Positions 1 to 8,471 of a stretch of DNA of 64,000 nt are shown here, piece after piece (position 1 is the first letter of the stretch; every line of letters begins with the position of its first letter). The stretch lies in assembly GCA_029559035.1 (NCBI GenBank), contig JAKQCT010000065.1, positions 62,001 through 126,000 of the forward strand, given 5' to 3'. The position numbers and the translations under genes are program-made. A model generated the notes under the pieces. The model did no database searches and was not told where the DNA came from. It saw only the letters and a list, made by a program, of their open reading frames with translations. Origin of the DNA: Acidobacteriota bacterium (GTDB lineage Bacteria > Acidobacteriota > UBA4820).

Positions 1-1
1 C

Positions 2-214
2 AGGGGCAGGATGGCGATATCCGAGGTGCTCGAGCTCTCCGACAAGGTCAGGGAGTACATCATCGCAAGGAAGCCAAGTTCGGAGATCAAGAAGGTCGCC
101 AGGGACGAGGGGATGGTGACGCTGAGGGAATCGGCGGTCAAGGCGTTCCTTCAGGGGGCGACCGGCCTCAAGGAGATCAACAAGGTGACCTTCATCGACG
201 AGGCTATGAAATGA
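2..214 (+). CDS. Type II/IV pilus assembly ATPase (GspE/PilB family), C-terminal fragment
   Basis: Only the last 70 codons are inside the window; the frame is open to the left edge. The visible part opens with RGRMAISEVLELSD, which matches the conserved post-Walker segment (GRxxIxEVL) of GspE/PilB secretion ATPases, followed by the usual helical C-terminus including DEGMVTLRESAVKAFLQG (compare the family's M.tL..dg..K...G.t). The protein would be the cytoplasmic hexameric motor that drives pseudopilus or pilus assembly. An ATG at 11 is internal and is not the true start. The stop overlaps the next start by four bases (ATGA), so it is translationally coupled to the PilM-like gene. PilT or GspE cannot be excluded from the fragment, but the gene order favours an assembly ATPase. 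Confidence 0.75.
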   Translation, partial: RGRMAISEVLELSDKVREYIIARKPSSEIKKVARDEGMVTLRESAVKAFLQGATGLKEINKVTFIDEAMK

Positions 215-1116
215 AGAACATACTCGAATACCTTCCCCCGGCCGTGCCTTCCGCATCCTTTCTCCTCGAGGACGGGATCCTCTCTGGAGTGAGGACCGAG
301 AAGAAAAAAGCCTCGTTCAGATTCGTTTCCAAGATCAGCGAAACCGCTTTCGAGGTCTCTTCCGAAGAGTGGCCCCAAAGGGAGGAGATGGCTCCTGCGG
401 TCGAACGGGCGCTGCTTTCGCTGGGGAACCCCGACAGGGCCGCGTTCCTCCTTCCGGACGTGGTTTTCAGGATGCAGGTGCTGGAGCTGGAGAACTTCCC
501 GAAGAGCGAGGAAGAAAAGGAGAAGATCCTCCTCTGGCAGGCGAGGAGGAACCTGGGCCATCCGGTCCAGGACCTGAGGATAAGGCAACACCTTCTGGAG
601 AAGGACGGCGATTTCACGAGGCTCTGGGCCGCCGCCGCGCCGAGAGAACTGCTCGCGGGCATAGAAAAACTCTTCTCCGACAGGGGCTGCCACCTCGGGT
701 TCATATCTTCTCCCGTCATGGTCCTTCATCCGCTCCTCGAGAAAAAGGGGATAATGAAGTCCGACGGGCTGGAACTCCTGCTAAACATGACCTCGAAAAG
801 CATCACCTTCCTCTTCACGAGGGACGGCTTGCCGGTCTTCTTCAGGACCAAGGAACTGAGGAGCGGCGACGAGACGGCCGACAGGTTCGCCCAGGAGATA
901 CGCCTCACGCTTGCTTTCCAGAGAGAGAAGCTGGGCAACGAGGGGCTGAAGAGGGTCTGCCACCGCGTCGCGGGGGACGACATGTTCTTCCCCGCGGAAG
1001 ATTTCGATGAAGGGACCGAAGTGGTTTCGCTGAACGACATCTCGCCGGACACGGAAACGGACGGGATCAGAGGGTATTCACTCCTGCCTTTGCTGGCGTC
1101 GCTGGAGGAAGAGTGA
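211..1116 (+). CDS. PilM/GspL-like cytoplasmic pilus assembly protein
   Basis: A 301-residue protein without a signal peptide or clear membrane segment. Its position directly before PilN-, PilO- and PilP-like genes, its length and its overall plan (an N-terminal domain, then a segment around residues 100-120 rich in E and K, then a second domain) fit the actin-like PilM/GspL cytoplasmic domain that docks the assembly ATPase to the inner-membrane PilN/PilO complex. The nucleotide-binding motifs of PilM are not obvious by eye, so the family call rests mostly on context. Start ATG 211 overlaps the ATPase stop; it ends at 1116, where the next gene begins. A diverged GspL-type protein is the main alternative. 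Confidence 0.55.
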   Translation: MKNILEYLPPAVPSASFLLEDGILSGVRTEKKKASFRFVSKISETAFEVSSEEWPQREEMAPAVERALLSLGNPDRAAFLLPDVVFRMQVLELENFPKSEEEKEKILLWQARRNLGHPVQDLRIRQHLLEKDGDFTRLWAAAAPRELLAGIEKLFSDRGCHLGFISSPVMVLHPLLEKKGIMKSDGLELLLNMTSKSITFLFTRDGLPVFFRTKELRSGDETADRFAQEIRLTLAFQREKLGNEGLKRVCHRVAGDDMFFPAEDFDEGTEVVSLNDISPDTETDGIRGYSLLPLLASLEEE

Positions 1117-1688
1117 TGAAGACAGCGAAATTCAACTTCGCCGAACGGCAGTTCATAAACAGGAAAGTGCCCACCGCGATAATCGTCACTATAGGCACCC
1201 TCGCCATCGCGGGACTTCTTCTCGACGTCTTCCTGACGATCTGGAACGGCGGGGAGTACTTCAAGCAGAGGAACATACTGAAGGAGCAGGCGGAGGCGAA
1301 GAGCTCCCTCCAGGCGAGGCTTCAGGAAGCCGACAAGGAGCTTTCCTCCCGGGACGCCCCGGGACTCACCGCGGAAGCCCTGTACCTTCGGTCCGTGCTC
1401 GACAAAAAGGAATTCTCCTGGATGCTGTTCCTGGGCAGGCTCGAAGAAGTCAAGCCTTACAAGGCGACCATAGAAGAGATCAACCCCAAGGTTCTCAAGG
1501 ACAGGACCGTCTTCGTCAAGGTCAAGGGGCTCGCGCAGCCGCGGGAAGAGATATTCAAGTTCCAGGAGAACATTTTCAGGAGCGAATATTTTGCCAAGCC
1601 CCGGCTCGTCAGGGAAGAGACGGACAAGCAGTCGGGATGGCAGTCCTACGAGATCGAGATGATCTATTACCCCGGAGGCAGGAAGTGA
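1116..1688 (+). CDS. PilN-like inner-membrane assembly protein
   Basis: 190 residues: a short basic cytoplasmic stretch (residues 1-17), one transmembrane helix (about 18-40, TAIIVTIGTLAIAGLLLDVF), a periplasmic coiled-coil-like segment (about 50-80) and a small alpha/beta domain that includes FSWMLFLGRLEEVKP. This is the layout of PilN/GspL periplasmic parts, with the typical WS/W-L-F-L-RLE segment. ATG 1116 is preferred to GTG 1113 because GGAGG at 1104-1108 sits seven bases upstream of it. PilN normally binds PilM in the cytoplasm and PilO in the periplasm. It shares the last four bases with the next gene. Confidence 0.6.
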   Translation: MKTAKFNFAERQFINRKVPTAIIVTIGTLAIAGLLLDVFLTIWNGGEYFKQRNILKEQAEAKSSLQARLQEADKELSSRDAPGLTAEALYLRSVLDKKEFSWMLFLGRLEEVKPYKATIEEINPKVLKDRTVFVKVKGLAQPREEIFKFQENIFRSEYFAKPRLVREETDKQSGWQSYEIEMIYYPGGRK

Positions 1689-2299
1689 AATACGAAGAAT
1701 TCCTCAGGAAATACTTCCTCAAAGCGTCGGCGGTCCTCCTCCTGGTCCTCATAGCGGACATATCGATCCTGGTGTTCGGAGTGATGAAGCTGGAGAAGAA
1801 AGCGGCCGGCCTCTCGGACAAAGCCGAGAAAGAAAAACAGGAACTCTCGAAGCTCGAGGAAAAGGTCGTTTCGAAGGAAGGCCAGGTCGGCAGGATCAGC
1901 GACGGAAAGCTCGTCATGAAGACGATTCAGGAGCAGATCTTCCAGAAAAGGTCCGACAGGTTCATCGCATTCCAGAAGGAGATCCAGGAACTTGTCCGGG
2001 AATCCGGGATGACCATCGACAAGTTCGATTACAAGTACGACGCAGTACCCAAGGACATCCAGAAGGACGGCTGGAAGAACGGATACATCGAGGTGGGGAT
2101 GAACCTGAACCTCGAGGGTTCGTACCCCCAGATAAAAAAACTTGTATCGCTGCTCGAGGAGTCGGGGCATTTCATCACGATCGAGGGCATAGCCCTTTCG
2201 CAGACGAATCAGGGAGCGGCACTCCTGGACTTCAAGGCGGCGATAACCACTTACTTCGTTTACGATCCGGAGGAAGACATGAGCGGAGCGGAGAAATGA
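1685..2299 (+). CDS. PilO-like inner-membrane assembly protein
   Basis: 204 residues from GTG 1685, which has GGAGG at 1674-1678 and overlaps the previous stop (GTGA); an in-frame ATG at 1637 lies wholly inside the upstream gene and is rejected. One transmembrane helix (about residues 13-32, ASAVLLLVLIADISILVFGV), a charged coiled coil (about 35-70) and a periplasmic ferredoxin-like domain that includes LNLEGSYPQIKKLVSLLEES, similar to PilO's L.G.Y..i..Fl..l. It would pair with the PilN-like protein and align the ATPase platform with the secretin through the PilP-like lipoprotein encoded next. Confidence 0.62.
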   Translation: MKYEEFLRKYFLKASAVLLLVLIADISILVFGVMKLEKKAAGLSDKAEKEKQELSKLEEKVVSKEGQVGRISDGKLVMKTIQEQIFQKRSDRFIAFQKEIQELVRESGMTIDKFDYKYDAVPKDIQKDGWKNGYIEVGMNLNLEGSYPQIKKLVSLLEESGHFITIEGIALSQTNQGAALLDFKAAITTYFVYDPEEDMSGAEK

Positions 2300-2922
2300 C
2301 GCGCGCAAACCTTCTCGCTGTTATTATGCTTGTCCTCCTGATGGCCTCCTGCTCTGACGCTCCCGCGGGAAGGTCCCAGGAGCTGAAGGGCTTCCCCGGT
2401 GAAGAAGGCGCCTCCGGGAGGAAACCCAGGACGAAGAGCGCCGGGAAACCCTCGAGAAAGAGCACAGACTTCCCTTCGCTGAGCCTGGATTTCCTCTTCG
2501 GCGGGAAAGCCGGAGCCGAAAAAAAAGCGGAGGAGCAGCGGAACATCGTATCGATGGAAGAGGACCCCGCGGTCGTCGCCGAAAGGAAGAAAAACGAGGA
2601 AGAGGCCAGGAAGAAAGCGGAGGAGGCCCAGAAAAAGGCGGCGGAGGAAAGGAAGATAATGGAGGCGGAATTCGCGAAGAACCCCCCTCCTCCGGAACCA
2701 CCCCAGATCAACTTTCAGTTCATAGGATACTACGGCCCTTCCGGCGGCCACATCGGGGTCTTCAGGAGAAGCGGGAAGGAAGACGAGCTTATCCTGAAGA
2801 GGAAGGGAGACATGATAGACAAGACATTCAAGATCTTGGAGATCGGCTACGAATCGGCAGAGATAGGTTTCGAGGGATTCGAGCAGACCAAGACAATTCC
2901 GCTTGCAGCAGGAGGAAAGTAA
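2296..2922 (+). CDS. PilP-like lipoprotein
   Basis: 208 residues with a lipoprotein signal peptide (LLAVIMLVLLMASC, lipobox cysteine near residue 19). A low-complexity, basic then strongly charged E/K/A-rich segment (about 75-125) spans the middle, and a compact beta-rich domain sits at the C-terminus (about 140-205, starting INFQFIGYYGP). This is the plan of PilP, the inner-membrane-associated lipoprotein that contacts PilN/PilO and the secretin N-domains. Overall similarity is low, so the name depends on gene order and architecture. The start overlaps the PilO-like stop by four bases, and the stop lies directly before the secretin start. Confidence 0.6.
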   Translation: MTRANLLAVIMLVLLMASCSDAPAGRSQELKGFPGEEGASGRKPRTKSAGKPSRKSTDFPSLSLDFLFGGKAGAEKKAEEQRNIVSMEEDPAVVAERKKNEEEARKKAEEAQKKAAEERKIMEAEFAKNPPPPEPPQINFQFIGYYGPSGGHIGVFRRSGKEDELILKRKGDMIDKTFKILEIGYESAEIGFEGFEQTKTIPLAAGGK

Positions 2923-2923
2923 A

Positions 2924-5260
2924 GTGAAAAGGACCCTGTTTCTATTGATCATGATCTCCCTGTTCGCGGGGTACACCGGCTGCAGCGCGACTTCCTTCAG
3001 CAGGGGCAAGTATCTTCTCGAGCGGGGCTCGTACGACGAGGCCGTGAAAAAACTGGAAGAGTCCGTTTCAAAGAACCCCGGAAAACTGCGTTACAAGGCG
3101 CTTCTGGAAAGGGCGAAGCTGAAGGCGTCGCAGAAACACTTCACCGACGCCCAGCTCTACATTTCCAGGAAGGAATACGACAACGCCCTGAAGGAACTGC
3201 AGGTCACGCTTCTCTATGACCCTTCCAACCAGTACGCCCAGGACACTCTTCAGAACCTGGTCATGACGGTCGAAGAGGAGGAGAGGAAAGCGAAGGCGGG
3301 CCTTCTCAACCTGGAGGAACTCAAGAAGGAGGCCGAGAGGCAGAGCGCCGGGCCGATGATAGACCCGGCCTCGAACATCCCGCTGGTCCTCAAGTTCAAC
3401 AACGCCACGCTCAAGACCATCCTCGACGCCATATCCAAGGGGTCCGGGATAAATTTCGTATACGACGAGAAGGCCGAGCTTACGAAGAAGATCAGCGTCG
3501 ACTTCGCCAAGATAAACATGGAGCAGGCTCTCGACTACATCATGCAGCAGACGAAGCATTTCTACAAGATCCTCGATCCGCACACGCTGATCATAGTCCA
3601 GGACAGCAAGCAGAAGAGGGAGGAGTACGAGGAACAGGTCATGCGGACCTTCTACCTCTCCAACGCCGACGCGAAAGAGGTTTTCCAGCTCATGCGCACC
3701 GTCATCACGAGCAAGAAGATGGCGATGAACAAGGACCTTAACTCCATAACGATCAAGGACTCTCCGGAGACCGTCGCCCTCTGCCAGAAGATCATCGAGG
3801 CCAACGACAAGAGCGTCGGAGAGATTGTCGTCGACGTGGAACTGCTGGAGGTGAACTCGACGAAGCTAAAGACGCTCGGAATAGACCTCACATCCAAGAG
3901 CCTGACGATAGGGCCCGAATACAACATGACAAAGGACAAGGACGGCAACGTTACCGGAATGGGAAGCGGAGGGCCGATCCCTCTGGGGAAGATCGATTCC
4001 GCCTACAAGGGGCTCCTTTACGCCTTTCCGATCCCGAACCTCATAGTCAAATTCCTGATGAGCGACACCGACAGCCAGGTGCTCGCCAAACCGCAACTCA
4101 GGACCATGGAAGGAAAAAAGGCGAGCGTCCACATAGGCGACAGGATGCCGATCCCTTCGTCCACTTCCATCTATTCGAACAACACCGGGCAAAGCAACTA
4201 TGTGCCGACTACGACCTACACTTATCAGGATGTCGGAGTCAAGATAGAGATCGAGCCGAGGGTCCACCACAACAGGGAAGTTTCTCTGAAGGTGAGTGCG
4301 GAGGTATCGTCGGTTACCGGGTACGTTTCCAGCGAATCATCTCTCACAGCCTCCCAGCCGATAATCGGCACAAGGAAGGTTCAGACCGAGATACGCCTCG
4401 AGGACGGTGAATCGAGCCTTCTTGCCGGACTGCTCAGGGAAGAGGACCAGAACGCGCTGTCCGGAGTCCCGGGGCTCGGTGACATTCCGATCCTCAGAAG
4501 GCTCTTCGGAACCTCCGATACTAAGAAGATAAGCACCGATGTGGTGCTCCTTCTCACGCCCCACATCATCAGGATGCCGAACATCACCCAGGAGGACATG
4601 AAAGCCCTCTGGGTCGGCACCGAGCAGCGTCCGAAACTCCAGGGCTACAGGGGCGAGACGAGCTTCATGCCTTCGCCGTTCGAAGGGGACGAGGGAGAAG
4701 AAAAGACGGAGGCATCCGGTGAGAACGCGGAAGCCGAAGGCGAAGAGGAAGCGAAACCCGAAGAGGGAGAGGGATCGGACAAGGAAGAAGAAGAGGCCAA
4801 GAAGGAGGACAACCCCAACAAGAACGCCAAGCTCCTGATGAATCCCAACAGCCTCAACGTCATAGCGGGGAAAGAAGCGGTCCTGAGCATCGTAATAGTC
4901 GGGGTCAAGGATGCCAGGTCCGCGCATGTGGAGATCGATTTTCCCACCGACATCGTTTCGTTCGAGGGCGCGGAAGAGGGTACATTCTTCAAGCAGGGCG
5001 GAGGCGAGAACAGCTTCAACTCGGGAGAAGGGCCTCCAGGCATGGTAAAGGCCGATTTCGCGAAATCGGGGGAAGCGAAGGCGTCGGGCTCGGGGCTGCT
5101 TATAAGGTACAAGTTCAAGGCGCTCAAGGCTGGCACGGCGAGGATAGGAGTCCAGTCGGCCCAGCTTGCGGATTCATCGGGAGGATCCCAGCCCCTTGCG
5201 CCGGTATCCTGCACCGTAAAGGTTACCGGAGGAGACGATGGAAAGAAAGAGACGCCGTGA
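2924..5260 (+). CDS. Outer-membrane secretin with N-terminal TPRs and C-terminal cohesin-like domain
   Basis: 778 residues from GTG 2924 (GGAGG at 2911-2915); the ATG at 2903 overlaps the upstream gene and lacks a site. Domains in order: lipoprotein-type signal (C20 in AGYTGC), TPR-like helices (about 22-120), an STN-type domain (about 145-225, LKFNNATLKTILDAISKGSG), secretin N-domains (about 225-300) and the secretin beta-barrel domain (about 300-560), with the diagnostic VPGLGDIPILRRLFG and VVLLLTPHII. An acidic E/K linker (about 585-625) follows, then a beta-rich domain (about 635-770) that resembles cohesin modules (NVIAGKEAVLSIVI, VHIEIDFP-like strands). It forms the outer-membrane channel for the pseudopilus. 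Cohesin-tailed secretins are known in several phyla, but their partner is not obvious here. Confidence 0.9.
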   Translation: MKRTLFLLIMISLFAGYTGCSATSFSRGKYLLERGSYDEAVKKLEESVSKNPGKLRYKALLERAKLKASQKHFTDAQLYISRKEYDNALKELQVTLLYDPSNQYAQDTLQNLVMTVEEEERKAKAGLLNLEELKKEAERQSAGPMIDPASNIPLVLKFNNATLKTILDAISKGSGINFVYDEKAELTKKISVDFAKINMEQALDYIMQQTKHFYKILDPHTLIIVQDSKQKREEYEEQVMRTFYLSNADAKEVFQLMRTVITSKKMAMNKDLNSITIKDSPETVALCQKIIEANDKSVGEIVVDVELLEVNSTKLKTLGIDLTSKSLTIGPEYNMTKDKDGNVTGMGSGGPIPLGKIDSAYKGLLYAFPIPNLIVKFLMSDTDSQVLAKPQLRTMEGKKASVHIGDRMPIPSSTSIYSNNTGQSNYVPTTTYTYQDVGVKIEIEPRVHHNREVSLKVSAEVSSVTGYVSSESSLTASQPIIGTRKVQTEIRLEDGESSLLAGLLREEDQNALSGVPGLGDIPILRRLFGTSDTKKISTDVVLLLTPHIIRMPNITQEDMKALWVGTEQRPKLQGYRGETSFMPSPFEGDEGEEKTEASGENAEAEGEEEAKPEEGEGSDKEEEEAKKEDNPNKNAKLLMNPNSLNVIAGKEAVLSIVIVGVKDARSAHVEIDFPTDIVSFEGAEEGTFFKQGGGENSFNSGEGPPGMVKADFAKSGEAKASGSGLLIRYKFKALKAGTARIGVQSAQLADSSGGSQPLAPVSCTVKVTGGDDGKKETP

Positions 5261-5714
5261 GGGAGGCTTCACCCTCTTCGAGATCGGCCTTACGATCCTC
5301 GTCCTGGCCGTCCTTGCGATGGTGGCGTTCCCCACGGCCCAGTATGTCAACAGGCGCGCGAAGGAGATGGAGCTCAGAAGGAGCCTCAGGGACATGAGAA
5401 AAGCCATCGACGAGTACCACCGCTACGCCATGCAGGGCCTGATCATGCAGACCGACGTGTCCCAGGACTTCTATCCGCCGGATCTCGAGACTCTGGTCGA
5501 GGGAGTGACGCTGGCAGGCGACGCATCGGAGAGAAAAGTGCGCTTCCTCAGGAGGATCCCGATCGACCCCATGACCAATTCCTTCGAGTGGGGGATGCGC
5601 TCCACGAGAGACGATTCGGATTCCGACATGTGGGGGGGCGAGAACGTTTTTGACGTCTATTCCACCAGCACGGCTCCAGCGCTCGACGGCATCACATACT
5701 ATAACGAATGGTGA
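5238..5714 (+). CDS. GspG-like major pseudopilin
   Basis: 158 residues. A basic leader ending in a prepilin peptidase site (GG|FTLFEIGLTILVLAVL), with Glu5 of the mature protein present, is followed by the long hydrophobic N-terminal helix and a small C-terminal domain. The end (VFDVYSTSTAPALDGITYYNEW region) resembles the calcium-binding loop and terminal W of GspG-type pseudopilins, and the RRIPIDPMTNSFEW segment is the family's P.DPw.....y region. Start ATG 5238 overlaps the secretin end by 23 bases and has GGAGG at 5228. It is likely to be a building block of the pseudopilus fibre in the inner membrane and periplasm. Confidence 0.82.
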   Translation: MERKRRREGGFTLFEIGLTILVLAVLAMVAFPTAQYVNRRAKEMELRRSLRDMRKAIDEYHRYAMQGLIMQTDVSQDFYPPDLETLVEGVTLAGDASERKVRFLRRIPIDPMTNSFEWGMRSTRDDSDSDMWGGENVFDVYSTSTAPALDGITYYNEW

Positions 5715-5719
5715 CCTCG

Positions 5720-6130
5720 ATGAAAAAAAAGGAAAAAGGATTCACTCTGATCGAACTTATGGTGGTCATCGCTATCATCGGGATCTTGGTCAGCATGGCT
5801 GTTCCGACTTACAGGCACATAGTACAGAGGACGAAGGAGACGGTCCTCAAGCACAATCTTTTCGTGATCAGGGACGTGATAGACCAGTACTACCAGGACA
5901 AGGCGAAATATCCTCAGAGCGTCGCGGACCTTCAGTCGGAAGGCTATTTCAGGACCATACCGCTCGACCCGATGACAGGGGCGTCCGACTGGGTCGAAGT
6001 GCCGTTCACCGGCTACGAAGAAGGACAGCTCGAACCGACGGAGGGAGAAGACGCGATGGGCATCTGGGACGTCCACTCTGCCTCTGAAGAGGTCTCACTC
6101 AATGGCGAGACAAGATACTCGGAGTGGTGA
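5720..6130 (+). CDS. Second GspG-like pseudopilin
   Basis: 136 residues from ATG 5720 (GGTGA just upstream); ATG 5708 would add four residues but has no ribosome site. MKKKEKG|FTLIELMVVIAI is a textbook prepilin N-terminus with Glu5. The C-terminal domain has IPLDPMTGASDW and ends ETRYSEW, parallel to the previous gene's IPIDPMTNSFEW and YYNEW, so the two are tandem paralogs. The second may be a minor or alternative major subunit. The gene starts six bases after the first pseudopilin and overlaps the third by 29 bases, consistent with one operon. Confidence 0.82.
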   Translation: MKKKEKGFTLIELMVVIAIIGILVSMAVPTYRHIVQRTKETVLKHNLFVIRDVIDQYYQDKAKYPQSVADLQSEGYFRTIPLDPMTGASDWVEVPFTGYEEGQLEPTEGEDAMGIWDVHSASEEVSLNGETRYSEW

Positions 6131-6809
6131 GGCCGGCGCGACATTCCTGACGATCCTGGTCGTGCTGATCGTCCTGGCGGTGGCCCTCATGATGGCTGTA
6201 GAGCCTCTCAGCACCGTCATGCAGAGGGAAAAAGAGGAAGAACTTGTCTTCAGGGGAGAAGAGATATGCGAGGCGATAAGGAACTACCAGAAAGAGCACG
6301 GCGGAGCTTTCCCCCCGGAGATGAAGGAGCTGCTGAAGAAGGGTCAGAACAAGGTCCCCTACCTGAGGAGGCTCTACAAGAACCCTTTCGATCCGGAGGG
6401 AAAGTGGCATTACCTCGCCCCGGGTTCCACGACCGTTCTCATCAAGGATGACGGCTCCAAGGAGATACTTCCCGCCGGGGCAGCCGGACAATCCCTGCCG
6501 GCTTTCGGCTCAGCGGGACAGCAGGGCGGGTTCGGAAGCCAGCCGGGAGGCTCTCAGCAGCCTCCAAAAGGGAAGATCCTTCCTTTTAACCTGGAAGGGA
6601 AGGAGGGCCTTCCGATCCTGGGTGTCTACGCGAAATGGCACAAGCCCGCTTTCAGGAAATACCTCGAGAGCAACGAGATATCGGAGTGGTATTTTTCACC
6701 CCTTGTGATCCAGCCAAAGGCTCCGATCAACCTCAATCCCCAGCCGCCCCCGCCCAAAACCGATGGCCCCGGAGGACCGGCAAAGCCCGGCGGAATGGAC
6801 GACGACTGA
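6102..6809 (+). CDS. Atypical pseudopilin-like protein without Glu5, with Gly/Gln/Pro-rich tail
   Basis: 235 residues. The N-terminus has a short charged leader and G|ATFLTILVVLIVLAVALMM, which lines up with prepilin sites but has threonine where Glu5 is expected. The following helix and EKEEELVFRGEEICEAIRNYQKEHGGAFPPEMKELL match type II pseudopilins (ELVFRG.....AI..Y...hG.yP..l..L). Lack of Glu5 is a feature of the tip pseudopilin GspK, but this protein is shorter and has a different C-terminus: a G/Q/S-rich stretch (about 125-155) and a P-rich end. It closes the secretion operon; the convergent ubiD-like gene lies eight bases beyond. Confidence 0.6.
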   Translation: MARQDTRSGEAGATFLTILVVLIVLAVALMMAVEPLSTVMQREKEEELVFRGEEICEAIRNYQKEHGGAFPPEMKELLKKGQNKVPYLRRLYKNPFDPEGKWHYLAPGSTTVLIKDDGSKEILPAGAAGQSLPAFGSAGQQGGFGSQPGGSQQPPKGKILPFNLEGKEGLPILGVYAKWHKPAFRKYLESNEISEWYFSPLVIQPKAPINLNPQPPPPKTDGPGGPAKPGGMDDD

Positions 6810-6817
6810 GGTCTGGG

Positions 6818-8263
6818 TTACCTGTTGATCTTGCTCCACAGCTCATCCATCTTTTTTTCAATTTTGGGGGTCATTTTTACCTCGTCGGGCCATTCTCGCT
6901 GGAAGCCTTCGCTCTTCCATTTTCTCGTGGCGTCTATGCCGACCTTGGAGCCGTAGCCGAGGAGGGGACTTGAGTGGTCGAGGACATCGACCGGGCCTTC
7001 GGCGAATTCCATGTCGCGTTTCGGGTCGATGTGGTTCAGCACCTTCCACGCGACCTCGGACGAGTCGTGGATGTTGACGTCGGAATCGACTACGACGATA
7101 ACCTTCGTGAACATCGCCTGTCCCATCCCCCAAAGAGAATGCATGATCTTTCTCGCGTGGCCCGGGTAGCGCTTGTCTATCGAAACGAAGACAAGGTTGT
7201 GAAAGACGCCCTCGAAAGGCATGTGCATGTCGACGATCTCCGGGAACTGCTTCCTTAGCACGGGCACGGCGATCCTTTCGATTGCGTAACCCATGAACGC
7301 GTCCTCCATGGGCGGCCTTCCCACGATCGTGTGAGGATAAATAGGTTCTTTCCTGCGGGTCAGACATTCGACGTGAAAGACGGGATACTTGTCGGTCAGA
7401 GAGTAATAGCCCGTGTGGTCGCCGAAAGGCCCCTCGTCCAACAGCTCGTTCGGGTCCACCCACCCTTCGAGGACGAACTCCGAATTGGCGGGGACTTCGA
7501 GAGGGAGTGTCTCGCAGGGGACCAGCTCCACAGCTTTCTTCCTGAGGAAGCCCGCGAACATCATCTCGTCTATGTCGTCCGGAAGCGGCATCGCGGCGCA
7601 GAAGTAGGTCGCGGGATCGGTGCCAATAGCCACGGCGACATCTATCTTCTCTCCCCTCGCCCTTCTCTGCATCGCGTGTTTCGCACCGTGCTTGTGCGGG
7701 TGCCAGTGCATCCCGGTCGTTTCGTCCGAAAAGACCTGCATCCTGTACATGCCACAGTTCCTCTTTCCCGATTCGCGGTCCTTGGTGAAGACCATCGGCA
7801 GCGTGACGAACGGCCCGCCGTCCTGCGGCCAGCAGGTGGGGACGGGGATCTCTTTGAGGCTGAAATTTCCCTTTGTGAGGATCACCTCCTTGCAGGGGCC
7901 GCTCTTCACAAGCTTCGGGAAGAACGAAGAGATCTCAGCCAGTTCGGGGAGCATCTTCAATTTGTCGAGTAACCCCTGCGGCGCCTTGATGTCCATCATC
8001 GCGGAAAGCCTTTCGTCGATCTCCGCGTAATCCTTCAAACCCAGCGCTTTGAGCATCCTTCCGTGGCTTCCCAGCAGGTTCCCCGCTATCTTTATCCTGC
8101 TGCCTTTGACCTTCTCGAATAGAACGGCCGGTCCGCCCTCTTTGACGGCTCTGTCAAGAATGCGGGTAATCTCAAGATGGGGGTCCACCTCTTCGCTTAT
8201 TCTGAGAAGCTTGCCGTCCTTTTCAAGCATGTCCAGGAATTGTCCGAGGTCGTCGAAAGCCAT
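6818..8263 (-). CDS. UbiD-family prenyl-FMN-dependent decarboxylase
   Basis: 481 residues from the ATG at 8263 with GGAGGAG just upstream; longer readings would run through the tRNA-Cys gene and are rejected. Family hallmarks are MYRMQVF followed by GMHWHPHKHGAKH (about residues 172-196) and EGPFGDHTGYYS (about 277-288), which hold the conserved Arg and Glu of the prenylated-FMN site. UbiD enzymes decarboxylate aromatic or unsaturated acids with a cofactor made by UbiX. The size and motifs fit the 3-octaprenyl-4-hydroxybenzoate decarboxylase/menaquinone-type branch. No UbiX or quinone gene is adjacent, so the substrate stays open. It is monocistronic in view and convergent with the secretion operon. 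Confidence 0.9.
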   Translation of the reverse strand: MAFDDLGQFLDMLEKDGKLLRISEEVDPHLEITRILDRAVKEGGPAVLFEKVKGSRIKIAGNLLGSHGRMLKALGLKDYAEIDERLSAMMDIKAPQGLLDKLKMLPELAEISSFFPKLVKSGPCKEVILTKGNFSLKEIPVPTCWPQDGGPFVTLPMVFTKDRESGKRNCGMYRMQVFSDETTGMHWHPHKHGAKHAMQRRARGEKIDVAVAIGTDPATYFCAAMPLPDDIDEMMFAGFLRKKAVELVPCETLPLEVPANSEFVLEGWVDPNELLDEGPFGDHTGYYSLTDKYPVFHVECLTRRKEPIYPHTIVGRPPMEDAFMGYAIERIAVPVLRKQFPEIVDMHMPFEGVFHNLVFVSIDKRYPGHARKIMHSLWGMGQAMFTKVIVVVDSDVNIHDSSEVAWKVLNHIDPKRDMEFAEGPVDVLDHSSPLLGYGSKVGIDATRKWKSEGFQREWPDEVKMTPKIEKKMDELWSKINR

Positions 8264-8320
8264 GATTCTCCTCCAGCAAGCGAGTTTAGCATGAAGGAAG
8301 ACGCCGGGGGTAGCTGACGG

Positions 8321-8349
8321 TTGACTTTTTACCCGTTGTAAAGCAAAAT
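8321..8349 (+). promoter_or_regulatory. Sigma-70-like promoter for the tRNA pair
   Basis: TTGACT at 8321-8326, a 17-base spacer and CAAAAT at 8344-8349. The predicted start lies a few bases before the tRNA-Cys 5' end, as is common for tRNA genes. The box matches are seen directly; use as a promoter is inferred. Confidence 0.5.
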
Positions 8350-8358
8350 ACTCGTTCT

Positions 8359-8432
8359 GGCGCGGTAGCCAAGCGGTAAGGCAGGGGCCTGCAAAGCCCC
8401 CACCACCGGTTCGATCCCGGTCCGCGCCTCCA
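8359..8432 (+). tRNA. tRNA-Cys (GCA)
   Basis: The cloverleaf can be drawn: acceptor GGCGCGG pairs perfectly with CCGCGCC, the discriminator is U (usual for tRNA-Cys), and CCA is encoded at 8430-8432. The anticodon loop CTGCAAA gives GCA, and the T-arm holds GGTTCGATCCC. Confidence 0.96.
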
Positions 8433-8471
8433 CTTCTTTTTATCCATTCCATGTTCTATAATCTTGAGGGT

